Source: Acidobacteriota bacterium
Lineage (GTDB): Bacteria > Acidobacteriota > Blastocatellia > Chloracidobacteriales > Chloracidobacteriaceae
NCBI GenBank assembly: GCA_016208495.1
Contig: JACQXX010000148.1
Location: forward strand, 1-64,000
Direction: 5' to 3'
Length of the DNA: 64,000 bases
Position numbers and translations under genes: made by a program. Below are positions 1-7,389 of this stretch, in pieces (position 1 is the first letter of the stretch; the number at the start of each line of letters is the position of its first letter). Under the pieces are notes generated by a model. It was given only the letters and a program-made list of their open reading frames with translations, did no database searches and was not told the DNA's origin.

Positions 1-380
1 CTCATCCGCGACTGCCCTCGCTTGAGTTCTCCTCAGTCTATTTGTCAAAGATCGATGGTCAACTTCTCTTCCAACCCCACCAACTTCTCAATAAACCCGG
101 TTGGATTTTTACAGATTGAGTTCTGCGACACGCTCTAGTTACAGGTGGCGACTTTAGGAAATCTGAATCTTGGGTGCTTCAAAAATCTCCACCACGATTA
201 AGTGTGGTGCTACCGTGCTCTAAATTTTAAGGTAAAATTAAGGATTGAAAGGATCTGTTTAATCAGCAATCTACAATAAGTGGTCTGAGCAATCGGGACC
301 TGAGCATTTGAGTTTAAAAACAAGTGCTTCTTTCATCCTTTATTCGCGCCATTAACCAAAGAAAGTTATCAAGTTCAAAT
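1..380. other. Gene-free left edge
   Basis: I see no convincing gene here. The sequence is AT-rich compared with the Rhs cores downstream. A small inverted repeat (CACCAC at 190-195, GTGGTG at 204-209) could form a weak hairpin. The stretch may be the tail of another Rhs cassette that lies left of the window, but nothing visible proves that. Confidence 0.4.
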
Positions 381-932
381 ATGTGTAGCAAAATGAATAT
401 CTTAGGCTTTACCTTATTGTTTCTGCTGTTGACAGTTTCTTACCAAGCAACATCCCCGAAAGAGCCTGTGTCTCGACAAATTGCTGCAACTAAAATAGTT
501 AATGATGGTGGTTGGGACATCCCATTTATCAACCAAAGTTCAAAGCTAAACCAGATTAAAATTGAAGAAAAACCTTATCCGGGCCTCCCGCCCTTTTCAG
601 TTAAAATAACCACTTACCAACCCCAAAAACCTAAAAAGAAAGACTTAAACCTACAAAAGTTGCCATTTTTTACCATTAATGGAGACAAATTACATGTCCA
701 TCAAGCACATCTTTTGATCACTGAAATTGTTCAATACTCAGTTGAAAACAAGATTTTTAGATATCAGGTTACAGGTTATAGCGTAGTTGACACGCCTCAA
801 GGCGTAGATTTAGGCGCACAATATTTTCTCTATTTCTTTGATATGGACGGGGACGGTAAGTTTGAAACACTAGATTATGAACCCGGTCTCCCACCAAAAC
901 GAATCCCCAAATGGGTAATTCCGAACAAATAA
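381..932 (+). CDS. Small exported protein of unknown function in the Rhs region
   Basis: A 183-residue protein I do not recognise. The N-terminus is a clear export signal: a short start (MCSKMN) followed by the hydrophobic run LGFTLLFLLLTV. An ATG at 393 would give the same signal without four residues, and an ATG at 324 would add 19 polar residues in front of it and is less likely. Near the C-terminus the motif DMDGDGKFE resembles a calcium-binding DxDxDG loop. The coding sequence is AT-rich, unlike the Rhs core that starts about 40 bp after its stop. The position, right before a 5'-truncated Rhs core, is what a cassette-associated protein (for example an immunity protein for a lost tip) would show, but that role is inference. 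Function otherwise unknown. Confidence 0.55.
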   Translation: MCSKMNILGFTLLFLLLTVSYQATSPKEPVSRQIAATKIVNDGGWDIPFINQSSKLNQIKIEEKPYPGLPPFSVKITTYQPQKPKKKDLNLQKLPFFTINGDKLHVHQAHLLITEIVQYSVENKIFRYQVTGYSVVDTPQGVDLGAQYFLYFFDMDGDGKFETLDYEPGLPPKRIPKWVIPNK

Positions 933-971
933 AAACCGAAAAGGACTAGGCCGCTAAGATTAGGTAATCTG

Positions 972-1337
972 ACGACGCGGAAAACCGGATGGTGGAAGCG
1001 GTGGTCAACGCAGTCACAACCAGTTACCGCTATGACGGAGAAGGTCGCCGCCTCAAGAAAACGGTCGGCACGGCGGTCACCCGGTTTGTCTACGGAATGG
1101 GTGGAGAGTTGGTCGCCGAACACGAAGGCGTGACGGCTTCGCCTTCAACCCCAACCAAAGAATATGTGTACGGGCCTACGGGGATGCTGGCGGAAGTCAC
1201 CGGAAGTGCGGTCAACTTCCTGACGCCGGATCATCTTGGGTCGCCGAGGGTACTCACCAGCCAGAATGGCATCGTCGTCAACCGAAGGGACTTCTTCCCC
1301 TTTGGAGAAGACATCGCGGTTGGGGTGGGTGGACGAA
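972..1337 (+). repeat. Direct repeat, Rhs core copy 1
   Basis: This GC-rich block is nearly identical to 2955-3311, about 1,983 bp downstream in the same orientation. Homology starts abruptly at ACGACGCGGAAAACC and runs through the conserved Rhs core. The pair brackets the AT-rich tip and the exported protein gene, so homologous recombination between the copies would delete that cassette. Confidence 0.85.
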
Positions 1338-2287
1338 CGGCGGGGATGGGCTACGGGACAGACTCGTTGCGGCAGCGGTTCACTGGCTATGAGCGGGATG
1401 AGGAAACGGGGTTGGACTTCGCCCAGGCCAGGTACTATGCCAACACGTTGGGGCGGTTTCAGAGTGCGGATCCGCTTTACTTTCAAGGAATGATGGTAAT
1501 TGACCCACAACAATTCAACGGCTATGTATATACGCGGAATAACCCACTGAAATGGATAGATCCAACTGGAGAGCGCCTTTTTTTAGGTGGGAATATCAAC
1601 TGGCTGGTGTCAAATGTTCTTTATGAACTGGCTGGTGGGCAAGGACAATTTCAAACTTACTTCCAGGTTCAAGATGGGCAAGTAATTCTCCGTGAAGGAG
1701 CTGACTTGTCACAAGCAAACTCTGGAGTTCAATTACTTGTGGAATTGGTTCAGTCAAATGAAAACTACCTTTTCTTTGCTGACTCAAATGGTGCTGCTGC
1801 TGCTGATTTATTTCAAGGCTCAAGAGACAATAAAGGGCGCCTGACACAGATGGGTAAATCTTTAGCTATCAGGTTTAACGGAAGTACCTCACAAACCGGT
1901 GGTGTTGGTTATTTGCTTGGCACAAGGGGAAGACCTAATCAATTACAACCAGCAAATCTTTCAAATGGTGATTCTGTTTTTTCTGTTATCGCTTACAACA
2001 CAAACTTGGTGCAAACTCAGGTAGGAATTAATGTAAGCAGTATTTTCCCTGGTGCCGCATCCTCTCCTGAAGTCAACGGACAAATAGAAGGAATGGGGCA
2101 TATTATTCGACCTGTTAGCTTTTTTATCCATGAAGCGAGTGAAAACCGGAAATTCGAAGAAATTGGGCCAAAATATGAAACAGCACACCATCATGCTATC
2201 CGACGTGAAGGTATCATCAGGCAAGAGCTTCGAATTGGTGGTGGGTTTGCAGGGGCGATAATACAGTCTGTAGTTAAAAAACCATAG
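989..2287 (+). CDS. 5'-truncated Rhs protein: core fragment plus variable C-terminal tip
   Basis: The first ~195 residues are the C-terminal part of an Rhs/YD-repeat core: YDGEGRR, DHLGSPR, RFTGYERDEETGLDFAQARY, then LGRFQSADPL and the boundary motif DPTGE near residue 195. After that the sequence changes to an unrelated, AT-rich tip of ~237 residues. The tip ends with HEASEN (His381-Glu382), three histidines at 400-402 in AHHHAI and a Glu-rich helix, a spacing that could form a zincin-type metal site; this is a guess from motif spacing. A full Rhs protein has well over 1,000 residues. Here the N-terminus is missing: the frame is closed by TAA at 965-967, just before homology to the second core starts. 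It is therefore best read as an orphan tip module, expressed only if recombined behind a complete core. It has no obvious ribosome binding site. Confidence 0.75.
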   Translation: MVEAVVNAVTTSYRYDGEGRRLKKTVGTAVTRFVYGMGGELVAEHEGVTASPSTPTKEYVYGPTGMLAEVTGSAVNFLTPDHLGSPRVLTSQNGIVVNRRDFFPFGEDIAVGVGGRTAGMGYGTDSLRQRFTGYERDEETGLDFAQARYYANTLGRFQSADPLYFQGMMVIDPQQFNGYVYTRNNPLKWIDPTGERLFLGGNINWLVSNVLYELAGGQGQFQTYFQVQDGQVILREGADLSQANSGVQLLVELVQSNENYLFFADSNGAAAADLFQGSRDNKGRLTQMGKSLAIRFNGSTSQTGGVGYLLGTRGRPNQLQPANLSNGDSVFSVIAYNTNLVQTQVGINVSSIFPGAASSPEVNGQIEGMGHIIRPVSFFIHEASENRKFEEIGPKYETAHHHAIRREGIIRQELRIGGGFAGAIIQSVVKKP

Positions 2288-2310
2288 TTCGGAGGTTGGA
2301 AAAACAGGAT

Positions 2311-2769
2311 ATGAAACAGTTTGTTGCTATCTGGCTAGGTCTTTGGTTTTTCTCCCAGGCTACAGGGCATCAATGTCGCTGCAAACCACCTGAACCAAAT
2401 AAAACAACACACCCAGGTGGAAATGAGATAATTACTGTCATGGAGCAAGTTCCATATAAATGCATTGAAGGTCGGGTGCAAAATATTGGTGGTCAAGCAT
2501 TAAAAGATGTTTTGGTTGAGGTTCTTGACAGACCAGAATGGATCACCAAAGGGCTGGTTGCATCACCAGTTGGCCAAAAGAGAATTAAAGCCTGCAAAAC
2601 AGATGCGTTGGGAAGATTTTGCTTCCACAATATTCCAGCAGGTAAATATGAAATATGTGCCAGCAAAGACTCTGAGTGGAATCCATCTCATGTTTATGTA
2701 GTTGTCCAACCTCACAACCGAAAAGCAACAAAGAAAAAATTGGTTATTCACCTCACACCAGGAAGCTAA
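2311..2769 (+). CDS. Exported carboxypeptidase-regulatory-like (Cna-B type) domain protein
   Basis: A 152-residue protein with signal peptide MKQFVAIWLGLWFFSQATG, then four cysteines and a beta-sandwich domain of the carboxypeptidase regulatory-like type (GRVQNIGGQALKDVLVEV at about 52-69, later TDALGRFCFHNIPAGKYEIC). I chose the ATG at 2311 because it starts cleanly at the signal peptide; an upstream TTG at 2296 would add five residues and lies directly on the GGAGG at 2291-2295. It follows the Rhs tip stop by 23 bp and ends before the second Rhs core, so it shares the tip's cassette. By analogy with other Rhs loci it could be the cognate immunity or chaperone protein. However, the fold is a common exported accessory domain and does not identify an activity. 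Confidence 0.6.
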   Translation: MKQFVAIWLGLWFFSQATGHQCRCKPPEPNKTTHPGGNEIITVMEQVPYKCIEGRVQNIGGQALKDVLVEVLDRPEWITKGLVASPVGQKRIKACKTDALGRFCFHNIPAGKYEICASKDSEWNPSHVYVVVQPHNRKATKKKLVIHLTPGS

Positions 2770-2899
2770 ATTTTTAGGGTGAAATGCCTTGATGTTTTGC
2801 TTGACTAGGTTCTGCTCAGGAATTCTCTGTTTTCCGAACAAAGAATTGCTGGTTAAGACCAAGATCAAGAATTATCTTCTTGCAATTCACTGATCCTTA

Positions 2900-3325
2900 G
2901 TGAGCTATGATCCGGCTGGAAACGTGATCATTGATAATGGAAAGAGCTTCAAGTACGACGCGGAAAACCGGATGGTGGAAGCGGTGGTCAACGGCGTCAC
3001 GACCAGCTACCGCTACGATGGAGAAGGCCGAAGAATCAAGAAAACGGTCAGCACGGCGGTCACCAGATTTGTCTACGGAATGGGTGGAGAGTTGGTCGCC
3101 GAACACGAAGGCGCGACGGCTTCGCCTTCAACCCCAACCAAGGAATATGTGTACGGGCCGACGGGGATGCTCGCGGAAGTCAGCGGAAGTGCGATCAATT
3201 TCCTGACGCCGGACCACCTTGGGTCGCCACGGGTACTCACCAGCCAAAATGGCATCGTGGTCAACCGACGGGATTTCTTCCCAAGACATCGCGGTTGGGG
3301 TCGGCGGACACCAGGGGAGCGATGA
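2900..3325 (+). pseudogene. Degraded second Rhs core copy
   Basis: This copy has one more YD-type repeat upstream (SYDPAGNVIIDNGKSFKYDAENR) than copy 1, then the same core up to RRDFFP. At that point it lacks the eight bases CTTTGGAG that copy 1 has between TTCCC and AAGACATCGCGG. The deletion shifts the frame and the protein ends 13 codons later. There is no RFTGYE/DPTGE boundary and no tip, and the reading frame opens on a GTG with no ribosome binding site. It is a remnant at both ends. Confidence 0.8.
2955..3311 (+). repeat. Direct repeat, Rhs core copy 2
   Basis: Partner of 972-1337, with scattered substitutions and one 8-bp deletion near its 3' end. Similarity ends soon after the GCGGTTGGGG stretch. 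Confidence 0.85.
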
Positions 3326-3378
3326 AGTAGTCAACAGGTGATGATTCTTTTCAGCCAAATCCCAAAATCAATGCACAG

Positions 3379-3403
3379 GGACGACGATCAGGTCGTCCTT
3401 TTT
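3379..3403 (+). terminator. Rho-independent terminator closing the Rhs region
   Basis: GGACGAC (3379-3385) pairs with GTCGTCC (3392-3398) around a 6-base loop and is followed by five T residues. Confidence 0.75.
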
Positions 3404-3522
3404 CATTTTCGGCTCTTCCCTGCTGTAACCAACTGAATCCAGTTGACGTTAGAAAGAAGGCACAGCTAAGCTTGGAAGTTCAATTCCAATCACCCAAATA
3501 ACCAATTTTTCCGGGAGATACT

Positions 3523-4746
3523 ATGGCACTGACACGCTTGTCTCAGTCACTAACCGCTGTCCCACGACTGCATCATTATCACTTTTGCTTTGCACTTATC
3601 CTGAGCCTGGGAGTGCTGTTTTCAAGTGCCTGCAGCACGGGCGCCAGCAGCACCAGGGAGACAGGTCCTCCGCGCGTTGAACTCAATGAGCAACTCAAAA
3701 CCAAACTTGGCCCGGATGACGGGTATGCGCTGGCCCTCATGTATGGGGCTGACCTGGGCGGGAATCTGGATGATTGCGGATGTAAAGCCCACCCGATGGG
3801 TGGTCTGGCCTGGCGCATGGGATACAAGGAAGGCTTTCGGGCAATGACTCCGGAAGTACCCGCGCTCCAACTTGATGCCGGACATATGTTTGCCGACGCC
3901 GGCGGCAGTGATTCGGGCTTATTCCTCGACAGCATCGAACGCAATAAGTGGGTCTTAAAAGGGTATGGCCAGGCAGGGTTTGCCGCCGCCAACATTAGTG
4001 CTCGTGATGCTGGATACCTTCCCGACATCTTCAAGAAAACCGGCTTTGACGAACGGGTCAAAGAACTTCCATTTATCCAAAAACTGGTTTCAGCCAATGT
4101 CAAAACCAGTGGCGGAGACCTTGGGCAACCCAAAGAATATTTGATTGAAGAAATTGACTCGAAACGGGCCGGGAAAACAGTTCGGGTGGGTATTACCGGC
4201 GTCACGACCGGCAACGCCCCTACCTGGGCCGGATGCGTGATTGAATCTCCGACCGAAGCTCTTAAACGGGTGGTCGGCGAATTGCGTGGTAAATCCGATC
4301 TGGTGGTGGTCCTGGCCTACGCGCAACCCCAGGACGTTGAAAAGCTGGCGACGGATGTGCCAGGAATTGACATTCTGATTGGCGCTCAAAGTGGAATGGG
4401 CGGCAAAGAAGTGAAGAAAATCGGCCAAACCACAGTGGTCTATACCTTTACCCAAACCAAGGAACTGGGCGACCTGCGGGTGTATTTCTCACCTGACGGG
4501 AAAGTCAAAGACCTTAAAAACAAGTTTGTGATCTTAGATAAAGAAATTCCGAAAGACCCAATGGCGACTACGATTGTGGCTGATGCCAAAACCGCCATTG
4601 AAACGGCTCAGCGAGCGCAAATGGGGACGCAAGGATCGCTTCCTGTCGGTCCAGGGCTTTCAACGCCGCAACCGGCAACTCAACCAGCAACTCCGGCCAC
4701 GCCACTGGTAGCACCGCCTGCCAATGATCTTCCAGCAAAGAAATAA
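3523..4746 (+). CDS. 5'-nucleotidase/UshA-like metallophosphatase lipoprotein
   Basis: A 407-residue lipoprotein: long N-region, hydrophobic segment and lipobox FSSAC with Cys37 as the probable lipidated residue. The mature part resembles the N-terminal metallophosphatase domain of the UshA/5'-nucleotidase group: GADLGGNLDDCGCKAHPMGG near 72-91, LQLDAGHMF, an asparagine in SANVK, and a later GIDILIGAQ segment. The CGC near the N-terminus is typical of a subgroup found with exported redox proteins. The tail is rich in Pro, Ala and Thr. The start is supported by GGGAG about eight bases upstream. The next gene begins 12 bp after the stop, so the two are probably cotranscribed. Substrate unknown; the canonical metal-binding DxH is not obvious, so hydrolase activity is uncertain. 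Confidence 0.65.
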   Translation: MALTRLSQSLTAVPRLHHYHFCFALILSLGVLFSSACSTGASSTRETGPPRVELNEQLKTKLGPDDGYALALMYGADLGGNLDDCGCKAHPMGGLAWRMGYKEGFRAMTPEVPALQLDAGHMFADAGGSDSGLFLDSIERNKWVLKGYGQAGFAAANISARDAGYLPDIFKKTGFDERVKELPFIQKLVSANVKTSGGDLGQPKEYLIEEIDSKRAGKTVRVGITGVTTGNAPTWAGCVIESPTEALKRVVGELRGKSDLVVVLAYAQPQDVEKLATDVPGIDILIGAQSGMGGKEVKKIGQTTVVYTFTQTKELGDLRVYFSPDGKVKDLKNKFVILDKEIPKDPMATTIVADAKTAIETAQRAQMGTQGSLPVGPGLSTPQPATQPATPATPLVAPPANDLPAKK

Positions 4747-4758
4747 ACCAATTTGCGC

Positions 4759-5679
4759 ATGAATTCATCAGGGAAATCACTGCACATCGCCTGGGGGCTC
4801 GCCATCGTGTTGGGCTGCATTCTACTTGTGGCGGGCCTCCTCAAAATCTACGAACCGCTCCAATTCGTCAAACATATCGCGGACTACAAAATCCTGCCCT
4901 GGCCAACGTCCCACCTGCTGGTGGCCTGGACGATGCTCATCGTCGAGTGTGCGTTGGGGGCAGCTTTAATCGTGGGGTATCGAATGCGCTTGACCTTAAT
5001 TTTTTCGTCACTGTTGTTTCTGGCCTTTTTGGGCGCGGTTGGATGGGCCTGGATGACAGGTGCTACGGCGGATTGCGGCTGTTTTGGCTCCTGGGCCAAA
5101 CGAACGCCCGGCGAGGCATTTGTCGAAGATTTACTGATGCTTGGCGGTAGCATTGCGGCGTTCTGGCTGGTTCGCAAACAACCTGTCAGCCAGCACAATG
5201 GAATGTGGCGCGTGGCGGTCATTTCAGCCTTTGCCGCAATTGGGCTGGTGCTCCCACTCAATTTCGGGATTCTTTCCACGCCGGCTGCCGAAGCCCAAAA
5301 AGCGGAACAGTCCATTGCCGATTTGAAAATTACCGGCATTTCGGTCAACCTCAAACAAGGCACCCACGTGGTGGCCTTTATGTTGACCGAATGTGAGCAC
5401 TGTCAGGCGAGTGTCCCAACCTTTAATTCCTACCTGACGACCAAAAATGTACCGAACTTTGTGGCCTTGTGCCCGGATGAAGACTGGAAACGTCAGTTTT
5501 TTGCTCAGCGATATGGTGCTAAATTCCCGCTCGGCCAAATTTCAAATGATGATTTTAACCGCATTCTAGGACCAACCGGCGATACACCGCATATTGTGCT
5601 GCTCCGCAATGGCAAAATCGTCAAAACCTGGGATGTAAATGCTCCTAAAGTTGAGGAACTGCAATCCTTGAACAAATAG
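4759..5679 (+). CDS. MauE/DoxX-like membrane protein fused to a thioredoxin-like domain
   Basis: A 306-residue protein. The first half has about four membrane segments (VLGCILLVAGLLKIYEP, then LLVAWTMLIVECALGAALIV) and the motif DCGCFGSW typical of the MauE/DoxX redox family. A further hydrophobic segment near residue 155 leads to an exported thioredoxin-like domain with the redox motif CEHC (TECEHCQAS) and a later TPHIVLLRNGKIV strand. Family knowledge suggests electron transfer across the membrane to exported cysteine substrates. The cysteine-bearing lipoprotein just upstream is a plausible partner. I chose the ATG at 4759; a TTG two codons earlier is possible. A strong terminator follows. 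Confidence 0.7.
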   Translation: MNSSGKSLHIAWGLAIVLGCILLVAGLLKIYEPLQFVKHIADYKILPWPTSHLLVAWTMLIVECALGAALIVGYRMRLTLIFSSLLFLAFLGAVGWAWMTGATADCGCFGSWAKRTPGEAFVEDLLMLGGSIAAFWLVRKQPVSQHNGMWRVAVISAFAAIGLVLPLNFGILSTPAAEAQKAEQSIADLKITGISVNLKQGTHVVAFMLTECEHCQASVPTFNSYLTTKNVPNFVALCPDEDWKRQFFAQRYGAKFPLGQISNDDFNRILGPTGDTPHIVLLRNGKIVKTWDVNAPKVEELQSLNK

Positions 5680-5725
5680 GCGGCTCAGTTGAAAAATCCA
5701 TTTTGCTTTGTATTCAGACGCGACG

Positions 5726-5771
5726 AAGCTCAGAAATTTGGAACTCCAAATTCTGAGCTTTTCCCTTTTTT
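5726..5771 (+). terminator. Rho-independent terminator after the MauE-thioredoxin gene
   Basis: The stem AAGCTCAGAAATTTGG pairs with CCAAATTCTGAGCTT (one bulged A) over a 4-base loop and runs into a T-rich tract (5759-5771). Confidence 0.85.
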
Positions 5772-5809
5772 AATCTCTCTTTCTTTTCCCTTTTGAGGAG
5801 GGCGATGTC

Positions 5810-6418
5810 ATGTCACGAAAGATTTTGTTCACGTTGATGCTGGCACTTCTGGTGTCAGGTGTTAGCGGGTGCTGGTTTGGAGGAAAACAACAACCCATGG
5901 TTTCAGAAGCATCAAGCATTGATTGTCCAGGTGCGTTGAATTACACGGTCAAATCCATTGAAGGTAAAGATGTTAACCTGTGTTCCTACAAAGGCAAGGT
6001 GGTGCTTATCGTCAACACGGCCTCCCAATGTGGATTCACACCGCAATATAAAGGACTCGAAGAGCTGTATCAGAAATATCGGGATCGCGGGCTGCGGATC
6101 CTGGCCTTTCCCTCAAATGATTATGGACAACAGGAACCGGGCACTAATACGGAAATTAAACAGTTTTGTGAGATGAACTATCACACCACGTTTGATTTGT
6201 TCGGCAAGGTGACCGTCAAAGGGGATGGGAAAGCCCCGCTGTTTGCCTATTTGACCTCAGGCGGCGGGAACCCCGACCTGGCCGGAGAAATTAAATGGAA
6301 TTTTTCCAAGTTTCTGATTGGCCCGGATGGAAAGCTGGTCGCCCGTTTTGGGTCAAGTGTGACTCCGACCTCAACCGAACTGACATCAGCCATTGAGAGC
6401 GTGCTCAAGGCCAAATAA
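5810..6418 (+). CDS. Glutathione peroxidase-like lipoprotein (thiol peroxidase)
   Basis: A 202-residue protein with signal peptide and lipobox VSGC (Cys21), so it is probably membrane-anchored in the cell envelope. The peroxidase domain has NTASQCGFTPQY with the peroxidatic Cys74, the Gln of GQQEPGTN and the Trp-Asn pair of WNFSKF, which together form the family's active site. In most cysteine-type family members the second motif reads FPCNQF; here it is FPSND, so the Cys often used to resolve the disulfide is replaced by Ser. Cys39, Cys58 or the Cys in QFCEMNY could serve instead. The gene follows a terminator and ends with one, so it is probably monocistronic. GAGGAGGG lies about seven bases before the ATG. 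Confidence 0.85.
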   Translation: MSRKILFTLMLALLVSGVSGCWFGGKQQPMVSEASSIDCPGALNYTVKSIEGKDVNLCSYKGKVVLIVNTASQCGFTPQYKGLEELYQKYRDRGLRILAFPSNDYGQQEPGTNTEIKQFCEMNYHTTFDLFGKVTVKGDGKAPLFAYLTSGGGNPDLAGEIKWNFSKFLIGPDGKLVARFGSSVTPTSTELTSAIESVLKAK

Positions 6419-6468
6419 TACCATTGAGGGCTCAGGGCATCGGGTTCAGGGGTTCGGGGAAAAACAAC

Positions 6469-6520
6469 AAATCCGAGAAGGAAGCTTTTCCGTGGTGCTT
6501 CCTTCTCGGATTTGAAATTT
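6469..6520. terminator. Strong 17-bp terminator hairpin
   Basis: A perfect 17-bp stem (6469-6485 with 6497-6513) and an 11-base loop, followed by TTT then GAAATTTTT. It closes the peroxidase gene and, because the stem starts with AAA, could also act on the opposite strand for the convergent gene. Confidence 0.85.
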
Positions 6521-6599
6521 TTGGGTGGACTGATGAACCAGCAAACTCAATCAAGCTCAACGTCTGGCTTCATTCATCCTTTCTTCCAGGTCATTGACC

Positions 6600-7151
6600 T
6601 CAGGGACGTGTCGGCAACACTGGAGCGGTTCCATTTTGGGCAGGTTCGCTGTTGGGGTTTCGGGCATCTTCAAGGAATGTCTGGATTTCCGCTTTGATTT
6701 GCTCGAAGGTTTTTTCAGGAATCGCGTTTAGGTCGGTCCCCGGAGAGCGCCAGCCTTTGATCGTTGGCTCACCCATCAAAAACTGACCATATTGCCAGTT
6801 GAGCGTTCGGTAGAGGGTTTGTTCATAGGTCAGAAATACCAGAAACTCCTGGCCTTTCACATAAACATCCATAGCACAGTACACTTTGCTGGCTGCCCAA
6901 ACAGTCACTTCTTTGAGCCGGGTATCACCTTTGAGTATTTCTAAAATTTCAAGGGTGACCAGTTGGCCATACATCGGATCACGAATCGCTTTGACTTTTT
7001 TGACTCGCACCCGGCTGATTAAATCAGCCTGGACCGTCAACTCACGGGCATCCATGACCCGCAAACGACACTGAGCTGTGGTGTCGGCTTGAAAAACTGG
7101 GACGCACACCCCAGATAATAAAAGGATTAGGCTTAAAAACAGAATTCTCAT
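6600..7151 (-). CDS. Secreted protein of unknown function
   Basis: A 183-residue protein with signal peptide MRILFLSLILLLSGVCVPVF. I chose this start because the ATG at 7208 would put 19 polar residues ahead of the signal, although AAGGT precedes that ATG closely. The body has the pattern of a small beta-barrel (LVTLEILEILKGD, VTVWAASKVYCAMDVYVKGQEFLVFLTYEQ), as in TIMP/NTR-like exported domains; I cannot assign it firmly. Two cysteines (CRLRV, VYCAMDV) could form a disulfide. It is divergent from thrC. Confidence 0.6.
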   Translation of the reverse strand: MRILFLSLILLLSGVCVPVFQADTTAQCRLRVMDARELTVQADLISRVRVKKVKAIRDPMYGQLVTLEILEILKGDTRLKEVTVWAASKVYCAMDVYVKGQEFLVFLTYEQTLYRTLNWQYGQFLMGEPTIKGWRSPGTDLNAIPEKTFEQIKAEIQTFLEDARNPNSEPAQNGTAPVLPTRP

Positions 7152-7389
7152 GTGAGGATAATTGAAGCGTGTAAAGTAGGACTTTTCAGGAAAGATTGAA
7201 TTGTGCATTGTACCTTAAATCTCTAATTTTGAAAGAGTGTCGTTCAAAGAAATCATTTTTGGGCTTGCACTCGGGCTGGATTTCCACCACAGTTTGATTC
7301 TTTGATCGGGGTCGGCTGTTGTACAGGCTTCCGGTTAAACCTGAATCTCCTCATTTTGTTCCCAAACTACTCCTCTTCTGTTCACGGCT

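Noticed and set aside
3579-4214. A long minus-strand open frame opposite the metallophosphatase gene
   Set aside because: It mirrors the codon pattern of the plus-strand gene, has no ribosome binding site and resembles no protein. The same holds for other antisense frames inside clear genes.
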